A stretch of 64,000 bases of DNA from positions 376,642 through 440,641 of the forward strand of contig NZ_LMTJ01000005.1 of the NCBI RefSeq assembly GCF_001510715.1. Reading direction: 5' to 3'. Both the position numbers and the translations under genes were made by a program. Position 1 is the first letter of the stretch; every line of letters starts with the position of its first letter. This DNA is from Bacillus sp. FJAT-29814 (GTDB lineage: Bacteria; Bacillota; Bacilli; Bacillales; Cytobacillaceae). Below the pieces are notes generated by a model. It was given only the letters and a program-made list of their open reading frames with translations. It did not search any database and had not been told where the DNA came from. Shown here piece after piece: positions 1-8,817 of this stretch.

Positions 1-67
1 GATTTTCTTGGTCGAAAAAAACATTTTAACACGGATCATGATTGATGACCTTTCTTTTTACACAATT

Positions 68-250
68 ATATAGACTTAATCCTTCTACGTGACCGATTTC
101 TCTTTTTCCCCGCCATTTAGGTCACGTAGAATCCCTCTACGTGACCAATTTTCTCCTTTGCACAAGCATTTTGGTCGCGGAGAACACTTCTACGTGACCG
201 ATTTCGTTAATTTTTAAGGAACCGGTCGTTATGAACTACTCTTATTGACC
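68..250. repeat. Tandem palindromic repeat array, ~52-bp period (family A)
   Basis: The 10-mer CTACGTGACC occurs at 85-94, 137-146 and 190-199, with a decayed copy at 241-250, so the period is 51-53 bp. In three units a left arm beginning GGTC (120, 173, 224) makes a 27-nt inverted repeat with it; the 120-146 unit has perfect 10-bp arms around a 7-nt loop. Spacers of 24-26 bp are T/C-rich. No open frame of interest crosses it. The function is unknown. Confidence 0.8.
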
Positions 251-350
251 TAGACCAAGGGCTTTATCGAAATTTTGGTCGTAATCGGGGGTTGAGAAAG
301 CTTTTCTTCTCATAAAAAAAGTTGTGTGCGAAGTCTTATTTAAATAAGCT

Positions 351-484
351 CTGTTGATTTGCGCGGAAGGCACGAAGACTCCTGCGGGAGGACGGGACAG
401 GGGAGACCCCGCAGGCGCTTCAGCGCCGAGGAGGCTCCCCGGCACGCCCGCGGAAAGCGAAGTGCCAGGAGCACAAATCAACAG
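351..484. repeat. 134-bp GC-rich MITE-like repeat with 10-bp terminal inverted repeats
   Basis: The element starts CTGTTGATTT and ends AAATCAACAG, perfect inverted termini. The interior is GC-rich and largely self-complementary: a GGCAC..CCTGCGGGAG arm, a GGGAGACCCC core and a CGGAAAGCGAAGTGCC arm. It contrasts sharply with the AT-rich flanks. I recognise this as a short non-coding repeat type that is scattered in Bacillus-group genomes. There is no transposase, so any mobility would have to be supplied in trans. Confidence 0.8.
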
Positions 485-571
485 ACAAGGTGCATAGATT
501 TTATGAATTTAATTTAATTATTAAAGACTAGGAATAAATTGAAGGGCTAACGAAGATTTTTCTGTACCCTG

Positions 572-598
572 AAGTGCGGCCCCGTTCCGCACCTTTTA
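572..598 (+). terminator. Hairpin with short T-run upstream of ccpN
   Basis: Inverted arms GTGCGG (574-579) and CCGCAC (587-592) are followed by CTTTT. It looks like a Rho-independent terminator for transcription entering from the left edge, isolating ccpN. Confidence 0.5.
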
Positions 599-607
599 TC
601 AATTCAT

Positions 608-636
608 TTTAAATAAATCACCGACTAAGTTATAAT
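608..636 (+). promoter_or_regulatory. SigA-type promoter of ccpN
   Basis: TTTAAA (608-613), a 17-bp spacer and a perfect TATAAT (631-636) lie about 35 bp before the ccpN start. No other candidate in the gap is as good. Confidence 0.55.
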
Positions 637-670
637 ATTTATTAAAATACCTTTCTCTTGAAAAAAGGTG

Positions 671-1300
671 GTGAGTACGATAGAACTGAACAAACGCCAA
701 GAGCAGATTTTACATATTGTCAAGGAACAAGGGCCGATTACCGGGGAACAAATTGCCGAACAGTTGAATTTGACGCGGGCAACCTTGCGTCCCGATTTGG
801 CGATATTGACGATGGCAGGCTTTCTTGATGCCCGACCGCGTGTCGGTTATTTTTATACAGGAAAATCCGGTACGCAGCTGCTAACCGAAAATCTCCAAAA
901 AATCTACGTGAAGGATTACCAGTCCATCCCTGTAGTGGTAAATGAAAATGTTTCGGTTTACGATGCCATTTGCACCATGTTCCTTGAGGATGTGGGAACA
1001 TTATTTGTTGTAGACACAAATTCTTTACTAGTCGGTGTTGTATCAAGAAAGGACCTCCTTCGTGCAAGCATCGGTAAACAGGAACTGATTACGATTCCAG
1101 TCCATATTATCATGACTCGAATGCCGAATATTACGATGTGTGAACGGGATGATTTATTAATTGATATCGCCAGGAAGCTGATTGAAAAGCAAATTGATGC
1201 CATCCCGGTCGTCAGAAAAACAGATAAAGGTTACGAGGTCATTGGAAGAATTACCAAAACAAATATAACAAAAGCATTCGTAGCGTTAGGCGAAGAATAG
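671..1300 (+). CDS. ccpN: CcpN, repressor of gluconeogenic genes
   Basis: About 209 aa. An N-terminal winged helix (residues ~5-60) is followed by two CBS domains (~75-205). In B. subtilis CcpN represses gapB and pckA during glycolytic growth, sensing ATP/ADP through the CBS pair. Two GTG codons are adjacent at 668 and 671; I take the second because the family protein starts MSTIELNKR, although the ribosome binding site (AAAAAAGG) is then very close. Next to it is ppsR/yqfL, its usual partner, 34 bp downstream and probably cotranscribed. Confidence 0.93.
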   Translation: MSTIELNKRQEQILHIVKEQGPITGEQIAEQLNLTRATLRPDLAILTMAGFLDARPRVGYFYTGKSGTQLLTENLQKIYVKDYQSIPVVVNENVSVYDAICTMFLEDVGTLFVVDTNSLLVGVVSRKDLLRASIGKQELITIPVHIIMTRMPNITMCERDDLLIDIARKLIEKQIDAIPVVRKTDKGYEVIGRITKTNITKAFVALGEE

Positions 1301-1334
1301 AAAATGATGGAAAAGAAGGAGATGGTGAGGGAGA

Positions 1335-2144
1335 ATGAATTCACCAATCATTTATGTTGTATCCGATTCTGTAGGTGAGACTGCTGAATTGGTAACAAAA
1401 GCTGCAATCAGCCAATTCAATGGTGCCGGTATGACGTTAAAACGGTTCCCTTATGTAGAAGATAAAGAGGATATTGATGAAGTTTTATCGCTGGTTTCTC
1501 TGGATAAAGCCATGGTGGCTTATACGCTGGTAAAGCCGGAAATTCGTACATATATGAAAGAAAGGGCGGAGCAGGAGGGGATTTCTTCAGTCGACTTAAT
1601 TGGCCCGATTATGGACCAAATCCAGCAATTTAGCGGCAAAACACCTTTGTTTGAGCCTGGACTGGTCAGAAAACTTGATGAGGAATATTTTAAAAAAGTC
1701 GAAGCAATCGAATTTGCTGTCAAATATGATGACGGCCGCGACCCACGAGGGATTTTAAAAGCGGATATTATTTTGATTGGCGTGTCCAGAACGTCAAAAA
1801 CGCCTTTATCTCAATACCTTGCCCATAAACGTTTGAAAGTGGCCAATGTACCGCTTGTCCCGGAAGTGGAACCGCCGGAGGAACTTTTTAAAGTGCCAAA
1901 GGAAAAATGCTTCGGATTAAAAATTAGTCCGGAAAAGTTAAATAACATCAGAAGGGAACGCTTGATTTCCCTGGGACTAAATGACCAAGCAAGTTATGCG
2001 AACATTGATCGGATTAAAGAGGAGCTGCTCTTTTTTGAGAAGGTAGTCAATAAAATACATTGTCCTGTCATTGATGTGACGAATAAAGCTGTAGAAGAAA
2101 CAGCGAATGTGATCTTAAATTATATTCAAAAAGGGAGAGCCTAA
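1335..2144 (+). CDS. yqfL: Pyruvate, phosphate dikinase/PEP synthase regulatory protein (YqfL, DUF299)
   Basis: 269 aa, the full family length. Family members are bifunctional ADP-dependent kinase/Pi-dependent pyrophosphorylases acting on a threonine of pyruvate phosphate dikinase or PEP synthase; in B. subtilis YqfL tunes CcpN activity. The nucleotide-binding loop [11 protein letters not shown] is visible around residue 155. GAAGGAG lies upstream of the ATG. It forms a two-gene unit with ccpN and ends in a clear hairpin. The dikinase partner is not in this window. Confidence 0.92.
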   Translation: MNSPIIYVVSDSVGETAELVTKAAISQFNGAGMTLKRFPYVEDKEDIDEVLSLVSLDKAMVAYTLVKPEIRTYMKERAEQEGISSVDLIGPIMDQIQQFSGKTPLFEPGLVRKLDEEYFKKVEAIEFAVKYDDGRDPRGILKADIILIGVSRTSKTPLSQYLAHKRLKVANVPLVPEVEPPEELFKVPKEKCFGLKISPEKLNNIRRERLISLGLNDQASYANIDRIKEELLFFEKVVNKIHCPVIDVTNKAVEETANVILNYIQKGRA

Positions 2145-2172
2145 CACATAATCATCAGATTATGTGTTTTTT
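2143..2172 (+). terminator. Terminator after yqfL
   Basis: Perfect 11-bp arms AACACATAATC (2143-2153) and GATTATGTGTT (2158-2168), followed by a T-run. It overlaps the yqfL stop codon. Confidence 0.85.
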
Positions 2173-2427
2173 CCTATATAAAAAACTATAAAAACGAAGA
2201 AATTATTATGGCAAAAAGACAATGAATGTACTATAATAAAAAATTGTGATAAAAATAATACTTTTTAGGTTTAGAGTTGCTAGTGAACGAATAAACTATT
2301 TATTGTGAGATGTCAAGGGGAGACCTAAAAAAATATTCGACATAAATCCTTTTTCGCTTTAGGTTAGCCTCCTGAGATTTATTAATAAAATTAAGCGGAA
2401 AAGAAGGAATATGTGGAGTGATGTAGA

Positions 2428-2869
2428 ATTAGTACAGATATAATCGGCATTCCGACAATATATGTCGATGCAGATTCATGTCCAGTAAATGCGGAGATTG
2501 TCGAAATTGCTTCAACAGTTGCCGTTCCAGTTGTTTTTGTGGCTTCCTAATAATCACCATTCAAACGAGAAGGATACATACGCTAGCTGGAAATATGTTG
2601 ATTCCGGAAAGGAAGCCGCGGACCTATTCATTATGAATCATGCCAAGCGAGGGGATATTGTTATTACGCAGGATATTGGCCTCGCATCCACTTTACTTCC
2701 TAAGGAGATCCAAACGATTTCTCCAAAGGGGTTTTTATTTGAAGAAAAAGATATCCAAACTGCCCTGGATATCAGGTTCTTAAAAGCCAAAGCAAGAAAA
2801 AGGGGCATGTACGGAAAAGACCAAAACCTTTCCAAATGGAAGATTGGTTACGGTTCACGAAGGAATTAA
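2428..2869 (+). pseudogene. yqxD: YqxD (DUF188/YaiI family) with a frameshift and no normal start codon
   Basis: Two frames together encode a DUF188 protein, a PIN-like fold of unknown role. The first gives IPTIYVDADSCPVNAEIVEI and runs to VFVAS, then hits TAA at 2548. The second resumes as NNHHSNEKD and continues through GDIVITQDIGLAS to the end at 2869. Removing one A near 2548-2553 would restore VFVASYNHHS. The first frame has no ATG, GTG or TTG after the TGA at 2419; ATT at 2428, seven bases after GGAGTG, is the only reasonable start. It is either a decayed gene or an assembly error. It lies upstream of dnaG, as in B. subtilis. Confidence 0.75.
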
Positions 2870-2950
2870 GAAGAATTTTGTCGAAATTTGCAGGAATTTA
2901 AGATTTTCTGCCGAATAAGAAGTAGTACTAAAAAATGGAGATGTTATTCC

Positions 2951-4771
2951 ATGAAGGCGGAACGGATTGCCGAAGAAAAAATAAGCCAAATTCGTCAGGC
3001 TGTCGATATAGTCGAGGTCATCAGCGATTATGTCCAATTGAAAAAGCAGGGGCGAAATTACTTCGGTTTGTGTCCTTTCCATGGGGAAAGCACCCCCTCT
3101 TTTTCAGTATCACCTGATAAACAAATTTTTCATTGCTTCGGATGCGGAGCAGGAGGAAATGTTTTTTCATTTTTAATGGAGCTTGAAGCCATCTCCTTTC
3201 AGGAAGCCGCGATAAAACTGGCAGCCAAAGCCAATGTGGAGTTGGATATCAATCTGTCGTCAGTCCATAAAGAGACGAAGATATCCAAAGAGCTGCAATC
3301 GATTCACGAAGCACATGAACTATCACGTAAATTTTATCATCACTTATTGGTAAACACAAAGGAAGGCCAGCATGCTTTGGAATATTTGTTGGCAAGGGGC
3401 TTTACCCACGAGTCGATTGAAAAATTTCAAATCGGATATTCTTTAAATTCGTGGGATTTTGTCGTGAAATTTCTTGCAAAACGCAACTTCCCCCCAGAAT
3501 GGATGGAAAAGGCCGGTCTCATTATAAAACGTGAACGGGATGGCACTTATTTCGACCGGTTTCGCGACCGAATCATGTTTCCGATATTTGATAAGAATGG
3601 CAATACGATTGCTTTTTCCGGGAGAACACTAGGGGCCGATGAGCCCAAATATTTAAATAGCCCTGAAACGGCAATCTTTAATAAAAGTAAAATTTTATAT
3701 AATTACCACTTGGCAAAACCTGCTATAAAAAAATTGCAGCAAGCTGTTTTATTTGAAGGGTTTGCCGATTGCATTGCAGCTGATCGGGCTGGGGTCGATA
3801 ATGGCATAGCCACGATGGGGACAGCCTTGACAGATGACCATATCGCTCTATTGCGACAAAGTATCCAAACCATGACTATCTGCTACGATTCCGATAAGGC
3901 AGGGATTGAAGCAGCTTTCAGGGCAGGTAACCTTCTTAATGAAGCCGGTTTTCAAATTAAAGTGGCTGTTATGCCTGATGGCATGGACCCGGATGAGTAT
4001 ATTAAGGCAAATGGCTCAGAGAAATTCCGAAGTGAAGTCATTGGTGCAAGTTTAACTTGGATGGCGTTTAAATTTCGTTATTTCCGCAGAGGAAAAAATC
4101 TGAAAAATGAAGGAGATAGGCTTTCCTATATCGAAACAATAATTAAAGAAATTAGCAAGCTGTCAAAAGCAGTTGAAAAGGACCATTATTTACGACAGCT
4201 AGCGTCCGAATTTTCCTTATCATTGGATTCGTTAAAACAGCAGGAAAGACAGATTTATTTTGCGGAGAAAAAGCAGGCGGCGGGCAAAGCTGATACAAAC
4301 CATAGGCCAATGCTTATTCAAAAACAAGCCAATGAATTAAAACCTGCCTACTATACCGCTGAAAGACGGTTAATTGCTCATATGCTAAAAAATAGGGAAG
4401 TTGCCTATAAAGTAGAAGAAAAATTGGCGGGAGACACGTTTAATATCGATGACCATCAGGCAATAATAACCTATTTATTGGCATTTTACGAAGAACATGA
4501 GCATCCTGATTCAAGCGCATTTTTATCCTACATTCAAGATGAGAATCTTAGAAGAATCGTTGCCAACATCGAAATGATGTCACTTAATGATGAATTATCT
4601 GATCAGGAATTAACTGATTATATCAAACAGGTGTTGAATCATAAAAAGTTGTTAAAAATAAAAGAAAAAGAAGTGGAATTAAAGGAAGCAGAACGGCAAA
4701 GTGATATTACCAAAGCTGTTACTTTATTAGCAGAAATTGAATTATTACGAAAATCTATAAATTCAGTGTAG
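2951..4771 (+). CDS. dnaG: DNA primase
   Basis: About 606 aa. It makes RNA primers for lagging-strand and origin synthesis at the DnaB helicase. The N-terminal zinc ribbon shows C41, H44, C62 and C65 (CPFH ... CFGC). The TOPRIM domain carries LFEGFADCIAA and the acidic CYDSDKAG motif, and a C-terminal helicase-binding domain follows. An in-frame TTG at 2888 would add 21 residues, but ATG 2951 has GGAG ten bases upstream and gives the family's N-terminus. It precedes sigA by 30 bp in the macromolecular synthesis operon. Confidence 0.97.
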   Translation: MKAERIAEEKISQIRQAVDIVEVISDYVQLKKQGRNYFGLCPFHGESTPSFSVSPDKQIFHCFGCGAGGNVFSFLMELEAISFQEAAIKLAAKANVELDINLSSVHKETKISKELQSIHEAHELSRKFYHHLLVNTKEGQHALEYLLARGFTHESIEKFQIGYSLNSWDFVVKFLAKRNFPPEWMEKAGLIIKRERDGTYFDRFRDRIMFPIFDKNGNTIAFSGRTLGADEPKYLNSPETAIFNKSKILYNYHLAKPAIKKLQQAVLFEGFADCIAADRAGVDNGIATMGTALTDDHIALLRQSIQTMTICYDSDKAGIEAAFRAGNLLNEAGFQIKVAVMPDGMDPDEYIKANGSEKFRSEVIGASLTWMAFKFRYFRRGKNLKNEGDRLSYIETIIKEISKLSKAVEKDHYLRQLASEFSLSLDSLKQQERQIYFAEKKQAAGKADTNHRPMLIQKQANELKPAYYTAERRLIAHMLKNREVAYKVEEKLAGDTFNIDDHQAIITYLLAFYEEHEHPDSSAFLSYIQDENLRRIVANIEMMSLNDELSDQELTDYIKQVLNHKKLLKIKEKEVELKEAERQSDITKAVTLLAEIELLRKSINSV

Positions 4772-4801
4772 TGTCTTTGATTTTGGAAGGAGGGCCCCCA
4801 T

Positions 4802-5935
4802 ATGGCAGCTGAAAAGTCAGCCCGCGCAAATGAGGTTGAGAATGAACTGACCTTGGAACAGGTAAAAGATCAATTAACGGAAATGGGAAAGAAAGTCGGT
4901 GTCCTTGCCTATGACGATATTGCCGAAAAGATGGCTAATTTTGAAATGGACTCGCATCAAATGGATGAATTTTATGAATTTCTGGGTGACCAGGGAATTG
5001 AATTAGTCGGTGATAGTGATGACGAGGAAGATCCTAGCGTTAAGGAATTAGCAAAAGGGGATGACGACGAATTCGATTTAAATGATCTAAGTGTTCCACC
5101 AGGGGTAAAGATTAATGACCCCGTGCGGATGTATTTGAAAGAAATTGGCCGCGTTGATTTACTGTCCGCGGATGATGAAATTAACCTGGCTCACCGGATT
5201 GAACAAGGTGATGAAGAAGCAAAACGCAGACTGGCTGAAGCGAATCTTCGTCTCGTTGTTAGCATTGCCAAACGCTATGTCGGCCGGGGCATGCTGTTCT
5301 TGGACCTTATTCAAGAAGGCAATATGGGCCTAATCAAAGCTGTTGAAAAGTTTGATTATCGTAAAGGCTTTAAATTCAGTACGTATGCGACATGGTGGAT
5401 CCGCCAGGCGATTACCCGTGCCATAGCTGACCAGGCCAGAACGATTCGGATTCCGGTCCATATGGTTGAAACGATCAACAAGCTGATTCGTGTTCAGCGC
5501 CAATTACTCCAGGACCTTGGTCGCGAACCAACTCCGGAGGAGATTGCCGAAGATATGGATTTAACACCGGATAAGGTTAGAGAAATTTTAAAAATCGCTC
5601 AAGAGCCAGTTTCTTTGGAAACACCAATTGGCGAAGAGGATGATTCCCATCTTGGTGATTTTATCGAAGACCAGGATGCCACCTCTCCTTCAGAGCATGC
5701 TGCCTATGAACTTTTAAAGGAGCAGCTTGAAGATGTCCTTGATACATTAACAGACAGAGAAGAAAATGTCCTCAGACTTCGCTTTGGCCTTGATGACGGC
5801 CGGACCCGGACCCTTGAAGAGGTTGGAAAGGTCTTTGGTGTCACGCGCGAACGTATCCGTCAAATTGAAGCAAAAGCATTGCGGAAGCTGCGTCACCCTA
5901 GCCGCAGCAAACGTCTAAAAGATTTCTTGGAATAA
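4802..5935 (+). CDS. sigA: Principal sigma factor SigA (RpoD)
   Basis: 377 aa. This is the housekeeping sigma subunit of RNA polymerase. Region 1.1 is acidic (residues ~1-95); region 1.2 begins at [11 protein letters not shown]; region 2 has [14 protein letters not shown] and the -10 recognition helix [14 protein letters not shown]; region 3 follows; region 4.2 has the -35 helix [15 protein letters not shown] strong GGAGGG precedes the ATG. It is the last gene of the yqxD-dnaG-sigA operon and is closed by a hairpin. Confidence 0.98.
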   Translation: MAAEKSARANEVENELTLEQVKDQLTEMGKKVGVLAYDDIAEKMANFEMDSHQMDEFYEFLGDQGIELVGDSDDEEDPSVKELAKGDDDEFDLNDLSVPPGVKINDPVRMYLKEIGRVDLLSADDEINLAHRIEQGDEEAKRRLAEANLRLVVSIAKRYVGRGMLFLDLIQEGNMGLIKAVEKFDYRKGFKFSTYATWWIRQAITRAIADQARTIRIPVHMVETINKLIRVQRQLLQDLGREPTPEEIAEDMDLTPDKVREILKIAQEPVSLETPIGEEDDSHLGDFIEDQDATSPSEHAAYELLKEQLEDVLDTLTDREENVLRLRFGLDDGRTRTLEEVGKVFGVTRERIRQIEAKALRKLRHPSRSKRLKDFLE

Positions 5936-5950
5936 AATATGTTAAAAAAT

Positions 5951-5986
5951 GGTTTACTTCCTAACAGAGGTAAACTATTTTTTTTT
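5951..5986 (+). terminator. Terminator after sigA
   Basis: Arms GGTTTACTTC and GAGGTAAAC (one G-U pair) are followed by a run of T residues, 15 bp after the sigA stop. Confidence 0.85.
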
Positions 5987-6233
5987 GCCTGATGCCTACA
6001 TCTCAGGAAATGAAAGCATTTTCTGTAGTTGTAATTTATTTTACTGAATTGTCTCTCATTTTGCAAATGCGCCCTGAAAAAATAATTAGCAAAAGACCCT
6101 GGCTTTATTTTTTTAGAAAAGGAAATGCACGTAATATTCACTATATTGTCATTGAGTAGAGGGGGTTCAAAGAATATTAATGAATATATCCATTATATTT
6201 AGATAATAAAATATTTTTGAAAGTTTTTAAATG
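5987..6233. other. Non-coding gap between sigA terminator and acyl-CoA dehydrogenase promoter
   Basis: AT-rich sequence in which I see no gene, hairpin or repeat. Short frames on both strands lack a ribosome binding site. Confidence 0.5.
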
Positions 6234-6263
6234 TTGAGAAATATTAGGTGACCCACGTATAAT
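6234..6263 (+). promoter_or_regulatory. SigA-type promoter of the acyl-CoA dehydrogenase gene
   Basis: TTGAGA (6234-6239), an 18-bp spacer and TATAAT (6258-6263). Transcription would start near 6270, which rules out the in-frame ATG at 6262 as the translation start. Confidence 0.6.
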
Positions 6264-6306
6264 GATAAAGAAAGCGCATACAAAAATAGCATGTGGGGGA
6301 ATGGAA

Positions 6307-7446
6307 ATGAACTTTGATTTAACTTCGGAACAGGAGATGATCAAGCGGACAATTCGCCAGTTTGCCGAAGAAGAGGTGGCTCCAAGTGCAATTGAGCGTG
6401 ACCGGACCAAACAATTTCCAGCTGAAATATTTAAAAAGTTAGCAGACATGGGCATGATGGGGCTGCCCTTTCCGGAACAATACGGGGGAGGTGGGGCTGA
6501 TACGATCAGTTTTGCGATTGTTGTTGAAGAGTTGAGCAGAGTATGCGGTTCCACGGGAATTACATATTCGGCACATATATCTTTGGGTGGCGCTCCGCTT
6601 TACTTATTCGGAACGGAAGAACAAAAGCAAAAATACTTAACTCCGATTTGTACCGGTGAATCATTGGGAGCCTTTGGACTCACTGAACCAAATGCTGGTT
6701 CTGACGCGGGCGGCACCCGGACAACCGCCAAGGAAGCGAATGGGGAATATGTCATTAACGGCAATAAATGTTTTATTACCAATGCTAGTTTTGCCAAGCA
6801 CTTGGCCCTTACAGCCATTACCGGTGAAAAGGATGGGAAAAAGGAAATCAGCGCCATCATTGTGCCGACGGATAGTCCAGGATTTACCGTGATTGATAAC
6901 TATGAAAAAATGGGATTGAATTCATCCAACACTACCGAACTTGTGATAGAGGATGTAAGGGTTCCGGTGGAGAACCTGCTGGGCAGGCGCGGAGAGGGCT
7001 TTAAGCAATTTTTGATTACCCTTGATGGTGGGCGGATCGGAATCGGGGCAATGGCTGTCGGAATTGCCCAGGGAGCTTATGAAAAGGCGCTAGCTTATGC
7101 CAAGGAACGGAAACAGTTTGGCAAATCGTTGTCGTCCTTCCAGGCGATTCAATTTAAACTGGCCGATATGGCCCTTAAAATTGAACTTGCCCGGAATATG
7201 GTTTATAAAGCCGCTTGGTTAAAGGACCAAGAAAGAACGTTTTCCAAGGAGGCGGCAATGTGCAAGCTGTATGCATCGGAAATTTGCATGGAAGTAACCA
7301 GCCAGGCTGTACAAATTCATGGCGGCTACGGGTACATGAAGGAATACCATGTAGAGCGGATGATGCGTGATGCCAAACTCCTTGAAATCGGCGAGGGCAC
7401 CTCGGAGGTTCAAAGAATGGTCATTTCAAGATTGATTGGTTGTTAA
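6307..7446 (+). CDS. Acyl-CoA dehydrogenase, short/medium-chain type
   Basis: 379 aa, the standard family length. It is an FAD enzyme that makes trans-2-enoyl-CoA in fatty-acid or branched-chain acyl-CoA breakdown and passes electrons to ETF. It has the N-terminal helical domain, the FAD-binding FGLTEPNAGSDAGG and CFITNASFA segments, and the catalytic base E363 in GEGTSEVQR. ATG 6307 is preceded by GGGGG at seven bases; an upstream ATG (6301) is too close to this site. No other beta-oxidation gene is adjacent, so the substrate cannot be set from context; butyryl- or isobutyryl-CoA are possible. It is a single-gene unit. Confidence 0.92.
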   Translation: MNFDLTSEQEMIKRTIRQFAEEEVAPSAIERDRTKQFPAEIFKKLADMGMMGLPFPEQYGGGGADTISFAIVVEELSRVCGSTGITYSAHISLGGAPLYLFGTEEQKQKYLTPICTGESLGAFGLTEPNAGSDAGGTRTTAKEANGEYVINGNKCFITNASFAKHLALTAITGEKDGKKEISAIIVPTDSPGFTVIDNYEKMGLNSSNTTELVIEDVRVPVENLLGRRGEGFKQFLITLDGGRIGIGAMAVGIAQGAYEKALAYAKERKQFGKSLSSFQAIQFKLADMALKIELARNMVYKAAWLKDQERTFSKEAAMCKLYASEICMEVTSQAVQIHGGYGYMKEYHVERMMRDAKLLEIGEGTSEVQRMVISRLIGC

Positions 7447-7470
7447 TTTAATAAAATAGGGAAAGTTAAC

Positions 7471-7510
7471 AAGAGGCTGGACAAAAATCGTCAGCCTCTT
7501 TTGTTTTACT
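7471..7510 (+). terminator. Terminator after acyl-CoA dehydrogenase
   Basis: Arms AAGAGGCTG and CAGCCTCTT (9 bp) are followed by TTGTTTT. Confidence 0.8.
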
Positions 7511-7643
7511 TTATTTTTATTAAAGATTATAGTGATAAAATAAGTTTAGGTCTTTCCCTTCCGGACATTTTAAAGTAAAATAGTAGTTGTTTGCAGACGA
7601 TTTATTTATTTAACTGTTATACGTACATAAGGGAGGTTATATC

Positions 7644-8006
7644 GTGAAACGAAATCCAGTTATTCCTTACATTCTCATCATGGTTTTTGGAATTGCACTG
7701 ATGTTCATATTGTCGTTCAAAGGCCTTGGTGATGCGAGAGATCTTGCAAAGGAAAATGGGGAAGGCGGCGGGAACGAGAAAACTGAAGTTGCCGCGACGA
7801 AGCCGGAGGACATTTATAAGCAATCTTGTATTGCCTGTCACGGCGATCAATATCAAGGGGTTGTCGGTCCAAAATTAAAGGGCACCGGATTATCTAAAGA
7901 ACAGGTTTCAGAAATCATTACCAAAGGTAAAGGCAGCATGCCGCCGCAATCTTTACAACCAGCCCAGGTTGATGCTATGGCTGATTTTATTTCTAAATTA
8001 AAGTAA
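7644..8006 (+). CDS. cccA: Membrane-anchored cytochrome c-550
   Basis: 120 aa. An uncleaved N-terminal helix (residues ~8-24) anchors it to the outer face of the membrane; a charged Gly/Glu-rich linker follows. The class I cytochrome c domain has the heme motif C62-IA-C65-H66 and the likely axial Met M99 in SMPP. It is known as CccA in B. subtilis and carries electrons towards cytochrome oxidase. GGGAGG precedes the ATG. It sits downstream of the sigA region as in B. subtilis and has its own terminator. Confidence 0.93.
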   Translation: MKRNPVIPYILIMVFGIALMFILSFKGLGDARDLAKENGEGGGNEKTEVAATKPEDIYKQSCIACHGDQYQGVVGPKLKGTGLSKEQVSEIITKGKGSMPPQSLQPAQVDAMADFISKLK

Positions 8007-8026
8007 TTTTTTCAAATGCACTTCAC

Positions 8027-8056
8027 AGGTTCTTTGCATCTGCAAAGGACCTTTTA
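8027..8056 (+). terminator. Terminator after cccA
   Basis: Arms AGGTTCTTTGCA and TGCAAAGGACCT are separated by a 2-nt TC and followed by TTTTAT. Confidence 0.8.
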
Positions 8057-8097
8057 TATTATTAAGACAGACATATTTTGAAGAGTGGTGTAAATAT

Positions 8098-8817
8098 TTG
8101 AATACAGATAAATTATCGAAGCGCCTGGAAACGGTCGCCAAGTATGTTCCAAATCGTGCAAGGGTTGCCGATATTGGCTCGGATCATGCCTATCTGCCAT
8201 GTTATTTGGTCAAAAATAGCGGAATTCCGTTTGCAATTGCAGGTGAAGTTGCAGCAGGCCCGTTCCATTCGGCGGAGAAAAATGTATTGTCAGAAGGATT
8301 AACCCACCAGATTTCCGTCAGGATGGGAGATGGGCTTGAAGTGATTGGAGCCGGAGAAGTCGATTGCATTACAATTGCTGGGATGGGCGGTACTTTAATT
8401 GCCAGTATTTTAGAAGCGGGAAAGGAAAAGCTCGGATCAGTAAACAGGCTTGTCCTGCAGCCAAATATTGGCGTGGAAGCCATTCGTAGATGGTTCATTG
8501 AGAATGGCTGGGAACTTATCGCTGAAGAAATCCTGGAAGAGGATGGGAAAATTTACGAGATTCTGGCTGCCGAAAAAGGGGACCCATACAAGCCTTATAC
8601 AGAAAATTTGCCAAGGGGTCTGTTAATGGGACCTTTCTTGCACCAAACGAAGTCTGCTGCTTTTGAGAAAAAATGGCTCTCAGAAATCAAAAATTGGCAA
8701 AAAATCATCCAGCAGCTTGAAGGGGCAGCACAGACCCCTGAAACGAATGAAAAAAAACAGGAGCTGTTAATAAAAATAAGACTGGTTGAGGAGGCGTTAG
8801 CACATGAAAATTCCTAA
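8098..8817 (+). CDS. trmK: tRNA (adenine22-N1)-methyltransferase TrmK
   Basis: 239 aa. It methylates N1 of A22 in the D-arm region of tRNAs using S-adenosylmethionine. The Rossmann SAM motif is ADIGSDHAYLP near residue 23, followed by an ITIAGMGGTLIA motif (~98) and a C-terminal coiled-coil helical region. The start is TTG with GAGTGGTG upstream. It overlaps the next gene, yqfO, by 14 bp, so the two are translationally coupled, as is common in Bacilli. Confidence 0.93.
   Translation: MNTDKLSKRLETVAKYVPNRARVADIGSDHAYLPCYLVKNSGIPFAIAGEVAAGPFHSAEKNVLSEGLTHQISVRMGDGLEVIGAGEVDCITIAGMGGTLIASILEAGKEKLGSVNRLVLQPNIGVEAIRRWFIENGWELIAEEILEEDGKIYEILAAEKGDPYKPYTENLPRGLLMGPFLHQTKSAAFEKKWLSEIKNWQKIIQQLEGAAQTPETNEKKQELLIKIRLVEEALAHENS

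Noticed and set aside
68..250. Possible CRISPR array
   Set aside because: The repeat is short, palindromic and decays in each unit; the spacers are alike in composition and no cas gene is in the window.
242..481. Minus-strand reading frame of 79 codons across the MITE-like repeat
   Set aside because: It is produced by the GC-rich palindrome, has a Pro/Gly/Ser-rich meaningless product and no ribosome binding site.
2230..2240. TATAAT upstream of yqxD as operon promoter
   Set aside because: TATAAT at 2232-2237 has only a poor -35 (TGGCAA) at 17 bp; not enough to list as a promoter.
6177..6554. 125-codon minus-strand frame opposite the acyl-CoA dehydrogenase start
   Set aside because: It mirrors the coding strand of a clear gene, has no family resemblance and no start signals.
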